Origin: Pseudomonadota bacterium
GTDB lineage: Bacteria; Pseudomonadota; Gammaproteobacteria; Acidiferrobacterales; UBA6901
NCBI GenBank assembly: GCA_021783175.1
Contig: JAJXUF010000163.1
Span: forward strand, 1 to 6,563
DNA length: 6,563 nucleotides
Direction: 5' to 3'
The stretch's first letter is position 1. The number at the start of each line of letters is the position of its first letter. The notes beneath the pieces are model-generated. The model was not told where the DNA came from. It made no database searches and was given only the letters and a program-made list of their open reading frames with translations. Of this stretch, positions 1 to 4,926 are shown in pieces. The translations under genes and the position numbers were made by a program.

Positions 1-1
1 T

Positions 2-1171
2 CCGCAATTCAACGGCAGCGTGGTCAAGGCCATGGCATCCGGGAAGCGGGGTGCCAAGGCGGTAAGGGAACTTCTGGATTTGAGAATTACCGAGAATCTG
101 TCGGCGACGGCGCGCGTGCATGACGCGAACTGGCAGTCGTTTGCCAGCATGCTGGACCGCTGCCTGCGTCCCAATGTCGTGGCGCAGGAGAAAATTGGCC
201 GTAACTTGGTGCGCCTGACCATCAAAGCCCCCCAGGCAGCAAAAAACTGGCAGCCAGGGCAGGTTTACCGGCTGCAAAATTATGAGACCCGTGCTCGCCG
301 GGTTGGCAAAACGCTGCTGCAGATGGAGGGCATGGCCATTGATGGCATTCATGTCGACAAGGCACGGGGAGAAATCAGCCTGCTGGTGAACGAAGTGGGA
401 ACCTCGTCGAAGATTGCCGGGCAGCTTGCCCCGGGCGAGCCGGTCGTGTTGATGGGCCCGACAGGAACGGGCCTGCCGGGTGTGAGGAACAAAACCGTCA
501 CGCTTATAGGCGGACACTCGGCCGCCACCAGCGCCATGGATGGCGGCGTGGGCTGGCGGGAGGCAGGATGCCAGGTGGTTTTCATAGGGCGGTTTGCCTC
601 CCGAGAGCGCGCAGAGGCGATGCGACCGGCGATGGAAGCCTGCGCCGACCAGGTGATCTGGGTGCTCGACTCGGGGCCTGCACTTGAGTCGATACGCCGT
701 CAGGACTTTTGCTTCGTCAATGGCCTGGACACTTATCTCCAAGCCTGCCGCAATGACGATGAACCCTATGCCAACTGGGTCAGACAGACGGACACGCTAT
801 TGGTATCGGATCACCCGACCGCCATGGAGCGAATCGCGGAAGCCGTGCGCACCCATCTGAAGCCGCGGCTGAAAGCTGAAATCGACATGCTGGCCGTGGT
901 CAACAGCCCCATGCAGTGCATGATGAAGGAGGTATGCGCCCAGTGCCTATGCCGCCATAAGCACCCGGAGACGGGTGAGGCCACGCAGGTCGTCTTCTCC
1001 TGCTTCAATCAGCACCAGCCCCTGCTCTCGGTCGACTTCGAAAATCTCAAGGCCAGACAGGGACAAAATAGTCTGCAAGAAAAGCTTGGGGGGCGTTGGC
1101 TATCGCTGCTGCTCGATGGCGAAAAATCCAACGAAGCCTCCTGCGAGGGAACCGCCGTTCCAGTTCCTTGA
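2..1171 (+). CDS. Flavin-dependent pyridine-nucleotide oxidoreductase with FNR/PyrK-like C-terminal half and Fe-S motif (5' partial)
   Basis: The reading frame is open to the left edge (codons from base 2 read PQFNGS, then GTG at 20), so the true start lies outside the window and the GTG is internal. The first residues resemble the end of a GltD/thioredoxin-reductase-like flavoprotein (NGSVVKAMASGKRGAK). Numbering from the GTG, residues 50-150 look like the FAD-binding barrel of ferredoxin-NADP reductase/PyrK proteins (GQVYRLQNYE near 80; EVGTSSK and MGPTGTG near 125-150). Residues 158-240 form the NAD(P)-binding half (VTLIGG). A cysteine cluster follows: C300, C306, C309, with an extra C311, and C328. 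Its position matches the 2Fe-2S site of PyrK/NfnA subunits, where the segment reads NPIMVDGTGMCGAC. The protein probably moves electrons between NAD(P)H, flavin and an Fe-S centre in the cytoplasm; its physiological partner cannot be read here. The tail after LQEKLGGRWLS looks complete. Family-level confidence is good; the substrate is unknown. Confidence 0.8.
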   Translation, partial: PQFNGSVVKAMASGKRGAKAVRELLDLRITENLSATARVHDANWQSFASMLDRCLRPNVVAQEKIGRNLVRLTIKAPQAAKNWQPGQVYRLQNYETRARRVGKTLLQMEGMAIDGIHVDKARGEISLLVNEVGTSSKIAGQLAPGEPVVLMGPTGTGLPGVRNKTVTLIGGHSAATSAMDGGVGWREAGCQVVFIGRFASRERAEAMRPAMEACADQVIWVLDSGPALESIRRQDFCFVNGLDTYLQACRNDDEPYANWVRQTDTLLVSDHPTAMERIAEAVRTHLKPRLKAEIDMLAVVNSPMQCMMKEVCAQCLCRHKHPETGEATQVVFSCFNQHQPLLSVDFENLKARQGQNSLQEKLGGRWLSLLLDGEKSNEASCEGTAVPVP

Positions 1172-1252
1172 GTGGCCATACAAGTGGTGCGCGGTTCTGC
1201 GCTGGCTGCACCAAGGGCGAGCAGGGACATGCTGAAGTGGGGTTACGAAGGG

Positions 1253-1285
1253 GCATGGGCTTGCTTGGCAATAAGCGGCCCATGC
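1253..1285. repeat. Hairpin-forming inverted repeat between the oxidoreductase and binding-protein genes
   Basis: GCATGGGC (1253-1260) and GCCCATGC (1278-1285) are perfect complements. Inside them GCTT (1263-1266) pairs with AAGC (1273-1276) around a 6-base loop, so the RNA could form an 8+4 bp bulged hairpin. It lies 82 bases after the oxidoreductase stop. No T-tract follows (the next bases are GTAAC), so it is not a standard intrinsic terminator. It could be a processing or attenuation structure, or part of an operator. Confidence 0.45.
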
Positions 1286-1315
1286 GTAACAAATACGATA
1301 AATCAGTTAGTTACG
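1285..1315. promoter_or_regulatory. 6-bp inverted repeat around an AT-rich core, possible operator
   Basis: CGTAAC (1285-1290) and GTTACG (1310-1315) are complementary and flank the most AT-rich stretch of this intergenic region (AAATACGATAAATCAG). AT-rich cores with palindromic flanks are common at regulated promoters, and the site lies about 100 bases upstream of the substrate-binding-protein start. It is seen only as sequence symmetry; no regulator family can be named. Confidence 0.25.
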
Positions 1316-1349
1316 GGGGCGTTCTGCCTGTATTTTCGCTGGCCCGCAA

Positions 1350-1379
1350 ATTGCTGCACTGCAATCGACGGGTTATGAC
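1350..1379 (+). promoter_or_regulatory. Possible sigma70-type promoter with overlapping palindrome for the substrate-binding protein gene
   Basis: TTGCTG (1351-1356) and TATGAC (1374-1379) are separated by 17 bases, matching 3/6 and 4/6 of the -35 and -10 consensus. Transcription would start near 1386 and give a leader of about 25 bases before the ATG at 1411. The -35 element overlaps a palindrome, ATTGC-N6-GCAAT (1350-1365), that could be an operator. The match is weak and would also occur by chance. Confidence 0.25.
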
Positions 1380-1399
1380 ATGTACTGGCATCATCAAAC

Positions 1400-1403
1400 G
1401 GAG
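1400..1403 (+). promoter_or_regulatory. Ribosome binding site deciding the start at 1411
   Basis: GGAG lies 7 bases before the ATG at 1411. The frame is open further upstream, to 1096, but only this ATG combines a Shine-Dalgarno sequence with a signal peptide beginning directly after it. Confidence 0.75.
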
Positions 1404-1410
1404 CGCTTTC

Positions 1411-2817
1411 ATGAAACGAGCAATGACCTTAGTGCATTTTGCGGCCGCCCTTCTGCTTGCAGTCGCTGCAACCCAGACGCGAGCGGAAACCATACAGATT
1501 CGGATCGGGCACCAGAGCATGTGCACGGATACCTATCCGGGGGGCGTCGTCGTCAAGAACCTACACTTGCTAGAAAAATTTCTTCCCCACACGGGCAAGT
1601 ATGCAGGAGTGAACTACGCTATCGAGTGGCGTGACTATCCGTCCGGTGCGCCCATCACGACGATGATGCTTGCCGACAAGTTGGATTTCGGGGTCATGGG
1701 GGACTACCCACTCATCGTGAACGGGGCGAAGTTTCAGCAAACGCCACATGAGCGCTCCTTGCTGATCACCGGAACAGCCTACAACATGGATGGCGCTGGC
1801 AACGGCATCGTGGTTCCTGCCAAATCCAATATCTACAGTGTCACGCAGCTCAAAGGCAAGACCATCTCCGTGCCGATCGGAAGTGCGGCCTGGGGCATGC
1901 TGTACAAAATGGCGCAAGACACGGGCATGAAGATGTCCGACTTCAACGTCGTAAACCAGGGGCCCATGGAGGGCATCGCAAGCATTGCGGCGGACAAAGT
2001 GGACGCACATGCGGACTTCTGCCCGATGTCGGAATATATGGAATACAACGGCACAGGGCGGATGATTTATTCGGGAGCCCAGACCAGCGTTCCCTATCTG
2101 CACGGGGTCGTCGTTCGGCAGAGCTTTGCGCAAAAATATCCGGAAATCGTGGTTGCTTACATCAAAGCCATCATCGCGGCAGACCAATGGATCGCCAAGA
2201 ATCCGGAATACGCGAGCACCATGATGGCCAAGTGGACCATGATTCCGAAGGAAGTCCTCTACCTGTACTACAGCAACGGAGGCTATCTGACGCCTGACCC
2301 CACGTTGAAGCCGCAATGGGTCAAGGCATTGGAGTACGACCACAGCATTCTGGCCAAGTACGCGCAAATTCCGCCTCTTGATTTCAAGCAGTGGGTTTCT
2401 GATAGCTACATCCGGGAGGCGTACAAGGAGATGGGGTTGAACTACGATGCTGCTGTGAAGGCGCTCTACAACCCGGTGGCCAATGTGCATCGTCACCCGG
2501 AGATTTGGCCGGCAGGGGGTTCAGTCGTCAAATATCCGAACGACAAGAGCCTGTTGGCCGCTGTCGCCAAGATGAATGCCACCGGGAAGAAAATTGGCGC
2601 CACTTATGTGTATGACGCCAAGACCGGGCTCAAGCTGTTTGGCAATCAGGCTTTCTACGTGAAGGAAAAGGACGGCAGCATCATCTCCTTCATGCGAAAG
2701 AGCGAAGCGGAAAACGCTGCGCGCCAGGGGGGCGTTGTGATGACCTTTGCGCAGGCGATTTCGCTACCAACGGTCGCCATGCTGCAGCCGACCGACTACC
2801 GCCAAACCCGGCACTGA
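1411..2817 (+). CDS. Periplasmic ABC-transporter substrate-binding protein (NMT1/SsuA-like) with C-terminal NosL-like domain
   Basis: The 468-residue product begins with a classic signal peptide: MKR, a hydrophobic run to about residue 20, and a probable cut after TRA (residue 25). Residues 27-345 look like a periplasmic binding protein of the nitrate/sulfonate/taurine class. IRIGHQ opens the fold, FGVMGDYPLIVNG lies near 93-105, LKGKTISVPIGSAAWGML near 147-164 and a helical VVAYIKAIIAADQWIAKNPE segment near 247-266. After an H/P-rich linker (NVHRHPEIWP, 358-367), residues 369-450 resemble the body of NosL lipoproteins (GGSVVKYP, YVYDAKTGLKLFGNQAFYV, MRKSEAENAARQGGVV, TFAQAI). The CPxCGM copper motif that normally opens NosL is absent. 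Plain SsuA-type proteins are usually about 320-350 residues, so the tail is a real extension. The ligand is unknown; sulfonate, nitrate, nitrile or metal-complex uptake are all open. No permease or ATPase follows, and the oxidoreductase upstream lies on the same strand 239 bases away. Confidence 0.82.
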   Translation: MKRAMTLVHFAAALLLAVAATQTRAETIQIRIGHQSMCTDTYPGGVVVKNLHLLEKFLPHTGKYAGVNYAIEWRDYPSGAPITTMMLADKLDFGVMGDYPLIVNGAKFQQTPHERSLLITGTAYNMDGAGNGIVVPAKSNIYSVTQLKGKTISVPIGSAAWGMLYKMAQDTGMKMSDFNVVNQGPMEGIASIAADKVDAHADFCPMSEYMEYNGTGRMIYSGAQTSVPYLHGVVVRQSFAQKYPEIVVAYIKAIIAADQWIAKNPEYASTMMAKWTMIPKEVLYLYYSNGGYLTPDPTLKPQWVKALEYDHSILAKYAQIPPLDFKQWVSDSYIREAYKEMGLNYDAAVKALYNPVANVHRHPEIWPAGGSVVKYPNDKSLLAAVAKMNATGKKIGATYVYDAKTGLKLFGNQAFYVKEKDGSIISFMRKSEAENAARQGGVVMTFAQAISLPTVAMLQPTDYRQTRH

Positions 2818-2865
2818 GTCTGTGTACCCGGACCTGCGCGCAAATTCGTCTCGGATCTGCGTCGC

Positions 2866-2994
2866 ATGTCCGGGCTGGTTTCCGGTACCCCGCGGGGATG
2901 GAAGCATGGGAATGTGGTGGGGGTGGGCGTGTGGCTGAGTCGTGCCCAGCGCAGGCCGTCGACGCGGTCGAGGAGCCGGCTATCCGCTAGTTGA
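2866..2994 (+). pseudogene. Small open frame, possibly the start of a lost permease gene
   Basis: An ATG 48 bases after the substrate-binding-protein stop opens a 42-codon frame. It begins MSGLVSGTPRGWKHGN followed by VVGVGVWL, which could be the cytoplasmic lead-in and first residues of a membrane helix, as in ABC permeases. It then turns abruptly into an Arg/Ser-rich run and stops at 2992-2994. There is no convincing ribosome binding site. A permease remnant is inferred from position and the GWKHGN/VVGVGVWL pattern only; it may be meaningless. Confidence 0.2.
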
Positions 2995-3335
2995 ACATTC
3001 ACCTGGCGCTTCGGCTCGGGGACGGCTGTTCGGCCTTTTCGGCCATTCAGGCTCTTACCCTGACGGGTCGGCAGTGCCAGGGTTACCAGCCATTGGCATT
3101 CGAATGCGGCAGACGTCAGCTTCTCGACCTGAAGAATGTGAACTCCCGCTCATCCCCGTGATTTGTTGCGCTGCGTGGCATCCGCAGCTACAGGGTATCG
3201 GCGGCGTCGAGGAGGTCTGCGTTCAACGCCGTCCCGGGGTTTTTGAAACCGGAAGTGTCCGCAGGGATGCGTCGAGATGTGCCGCAGTTGGCTGAATGAC
3301 CCAGATGCGGGGAATAGGTCGATGCGCCTTCATCC

Positions 3336-3354
3336 TGCGACACAGATTGTCGCA
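3336..3354. promoter_or_regulatory. Perfect 7-bp inverted repeat, candidate operator of the nuclease/WYL genes
   Basis: TGCGACA-N5-TGTCGCA is a perfect dyad of 7 bp arms with a 5-base spacer, ending 73 bases before the nuclease start codon. It is the longest perfect dyad in this spacer. WYL-family winged-helix regulators such as BrxR and CapW are known to bind inverted repeats upstream of the defence operons they control, and a WYL-type gene lies in this same operon. Autoregulation through this site is therefore a reasonable inference, not an observation. As RNA it could also fold into a hairpin. Confidence 0.4.
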
Positions 3355-3386
3355 ATCGTGCCGATAATGACTTCTTGGAAGGTGGA

Positions 3387-3400
3387 CGCCGAAAACGGCG
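3387..3400 (+). other. Leader hairpin CGCCG-AAAA-CGGCG
   Basis: A 5-bp GC-only stem with an AAAA tetraloop lies 15 bases upstream of the Shine-Dalgarno (AAGGAG, 3416-3421). It would be stable in the mRNA leader and could affect translation or mRNA stability. No T-run follows, so it is not a terminator. Confidence 0.35.
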
Positions 3401-3415
3401 GCCCCGCCAATAACC

Positions 3416-3421
3416 AAGGAG
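3416..3421 (+). promoter_or_regulatory. Ribosome binding site AAGGAG deciding a GTG start at 3428
   Basis: A strong Shine-Dalgarno AAGGAG sits 6 bases before GTG 3428. It selects this GTG over later ATGs, and the residues that follow it match the expected N-terminus of the family, including the first Fe-S cysteine. Confidence 0.75.
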
Positions 3422-3718
3422 ACGACGGTGCGAACATTCTCGAAATCCAAGCTTATGGCCCTGCGCCAGTGCCCCAAGAGGCTCTGGTTGGAAATCCACC
3501 GTCCCGATCTGCGCGAAGACTCCGCCGCCACAGAAGCGAGTTTTCAGGTTGGATTCCAGGTCGGCGAGATCGCCCAGCGCATATACGACCCGAGGGGCCG
3601 CGGCGTGGTGATCGATGCGCAAAGCGAGGGATTCGATCGCGCCTTTGCGCGGAGTAGGGATCTTCTGAACGCCAGGCATCCCATTTTCGAAGCAGGGTTC
3701 TCTGCCGGCGGGGCGCTG

Positions 3719-3724
3719 GCTTCC
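3719..3724 (+). other. Frameshift point in the DUF2779 gene
   Basis: Upstream the frame reads GGALA and downstream the -1 frame reads FPDIMLP; joined, they give the continuous GGALAFPDIMLP around the catalytic aspartate. A single missing base between 3719 and 3722 explains it. The local sequence GGCTTCCC does not fit an X-XXY-YYZ slippery heptamer, so programmed frameshifting is unlikely. Confidence 0.7.
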
Positions 3725-3732
3725 CAGACATC

Positions 3733-4926
3733 ATGCTGCCCCAGAAGGCGCGTGGCAAACCTTCCTGGCACATGGTGGAGGTCAAATCCTCCACGTCCGT
3801 GAAGGACTACCACCGCGACGACGTGGCCGTGCAGGCGTTCGTGGCCCGATCCGCCGGCGTTCCGCTGGCCACTATCGCCCTAGCCCACATCGACAGCTCG
3901 TGGGTCTATCCGGGAAATAAGGATTACCGCGGACTGCTCAAGGAAAACGACCTCACGGAGGAAGCTTTCGCCCGCGCCGAGGAGGTAAAAGACTGGATTG
4001 CCCAAGCGCAAGACATCGCCGCGAAGGCCTCGGAACCTGACGTTGGCACCGGAGACCATTGCAACAGCCCATTCGAGTGCGGGTTCTACGCCTACTGCAG
4101 CCGCAACGACCCGAAGCCTGAATACCCGGTGCACTGGCTGCCCCGCTTCTCCTCCGCCAAGAGGAATGAGTTGGCCGAGCAGGGCGTCTACGACCTGCGG
4201 CACGTTTCGGACGACTGGCTCAACGGCACCCAGCAGAGGGTCAAGGAACATACGCTCGCGAACACGGTGTACTTCGATGCCGCGGGCGCCGCGGCTGACT
4301 TGGCACCCTATGGGAATCCGGCCTATTTCCTGGATTTCGAGAGCATCCAATTCGCAGTGCCGATCTGGACGGGTACCCGGCCGTATCACCAGATCTGCTT
4401 CCAGTTCAGCCTGCACACGCTCGATGCGGAGGGTCGGCTGAAGCACACGGAATTTCTGGACCTGTCGGGCAGCGACCCATCGGAAGCCTTCGCAAATGCG
4501 CTGATCACCGCCTGCAGGAAGCGCGGCCCGGTGTTCGTCTACAACGCAGGGTTCGAGAAAGCGCGCATCAGCGAGCTCGCCGAGCGTTTCCCCGATCTCG
4601 CCGAGCAACTGCTGGCGATCAACGAACGCGTGGTTGACCTGCTGCCTATCGCCCGCTCCCGGTACTACCACCCGAGCCAGCAAGGCAGTTGGAGCATCAA
4701 GAAGGTGCTGCCCGCCGCGGTGCCCGAACTCTGCCACGACGATCTCGAGGGCGTGCAGGATGGCGGCATGGCAATGGACGCCTTCCTAGAGGCCATCCAT
4801 CCGGCCACCAACGAAGACCGCAAGACCCAGATCGAGAGGCAGCTCCTGGCGTACTGCAAGCTCGATACCTACGCCATGGTGCGGCTGTGGCAGGTATTTG
4901 CGGGCCGAACCGACCTGGAGCTTTGA
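3733..4926 (+). CDS. Longest uninterrupted open frame of the DUF2779 gene (397 codons)
   Basis: This is the part of the broken nuclease gene that an automatic caller would report as a separate protein, starting at ATG 3733. It contains the E-x-K part of the PD-(D/E)XK site, three of four Fe-S cysteines and the complete DEDD-like domain, but lacks C15 and the catalytic aspartate encoded just before the ATG. I see no ribosome binding site before this ATG, so independent translation is doubtful. Confidence 0.55.
   Translation: MLPQKARGKPSWHMVEVKSSTSVKDYHRDDVAVQAFVARSAGVPLATIALAHIDSSWVYPGNKDYRGLLKENDLTEEAFARAEEVKDWIAQAQDIAAKASEPDVGTGDHCNSPFECGFYAYCSRNDPKPEYPVHWLPRFSSAKRNELAEQGVYDLRHVSDDWLNGTQQRVKEHTLANTVYFDAAGAAADLAPYGNPAYFLDFESIQFAVPIWTGTRPYHQICFQFSLHTLDAEGRLKHTEFLDLSGSDPSEAFANALITACRKRGPVFVYNAGFEKARISELAERFPDLAEQLLAINERVVDLLPIARSRYYHPSQQGSWSIKKVLPAAVPELCHDDLEGVQDGGMAMDAFLEAIHPATNEDRKTQIERQLLAYCKLDTYAMVRLWQVFAGRTDLEL

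Larger units (their letters stand above)
2818..3427. other. Gene-poor spacer of about 610 bases
   Basis: No frame on either strand gives a recognisable protein here. Short open frames exist on both strands but have Arg/Ser/Pro-rich, random-looking composition and no ribosome binding sites. The stretch falls where the permease gene of an ABC operon would be expected, and it ends at the Shine-Dalgarno of the nuclease gene. It contains a perfect 12-base palindrome, GCATTCGAATGC, at 3096-3107, and CCCCGCGGGG near 2888-2898 without a T-tract. Degraded genes or a mobile-element scar are possible, but I cannot identify them. Confidence 0.5.
3428..4926 (+). pseudogene. DUF2779 family Fe-S nuclease (Cas4-like PD-(D/E)XK plus DEDD exonuclease), broken by a 1-base frameshift
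   Basis: Two overlapping frames form one gene. Codons 1-98 (3428-3721) are in one frame. From TTC at 3721 the protein continues in the -1 frame to the stop at 4926, giving about 499 residues, the usual size of this family. The N-terminal half is a Cas4/RecB-like nuclease: LRQCPKRLWL (C15), then D101 in GFPDIM, then E118-x-K120 in VEVKSS. Cysteines C212, C218 and C224 (HCNSPFECGFYAYC) follow, and with C15 could hold a 4Fe-4S cluster as in Cas4/AddB. The second half looks like a DnaQ-type DEDD exonuclease: DFE at 303-305 (YFLDFESIQF), VYNAGFEKAR near 371-380, and YCKLDT with D480. The joint is seen at 3719-3723, where one T (or another base) appears to be missing between GCT and TTC. If unrepaired, the GTG start gives only a 124-residue product ending at 3802. 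All catalytic residues survive, so the break is recent or a sequencing error. The stop overlaps the WYL gene start, suggesting joint expression. Confidence 0.8.

Noticed and set aside
1253..1285. Intrinsic terminator after the oxidoreductase
   Set aside because: The hairpin is good but no T-tract follows on the plus strand, so it was kept only as an inverted repeat.
1096..1410. N-terminal extension of the substrate-binding protein to an ATG at 1096
   Set aside because: It would overlap the oxidoreductase end, has a random-looking basic composition, and would bury the signal peptide that begins at the ATG with the good ribosome binding site at 1411.
1570..2496. A 308-codon open frame on the minus strand inside the substrate-binding-protein gene
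   Set aside because: It is the antisense of a gene with a clear signal peptide and family motifs. Its His/Val/Arg-rich composition is typical of a shadow frame and it has no family resemblance.
3096..3107. Palindrome GCATTCGAATGC as an operator or attachment site
   Set aside because: It is perfect, but short, isolated and far (over 300 bases) from the next start, with no partner copy; not enough to call a site.
3188..3679. A minus-strand frame across the spacer and the nuclease start
   Set aside because: Half of it is antisense to the nuclease N-terminus. The remainder contains a plausible-looking ADTSGFKNPGTALNADLL stretch but no start signal or recognised family.
3719..3724. Programmed -1 ribosomal frameshift in the nuclease gene
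   Set aside because: No slippery heptamer and no clear downstream pseudoknot or stem at the right distance were seen; a simple one-base loss explains it better.
3880..4737. A 285-codon minus-strand frame inside the DUF2779 gene
   Set aside because: Antisense of strongly conserved nuclease motifs; Arg/Val/Gly-rich shadow translation with no recognisable domain.
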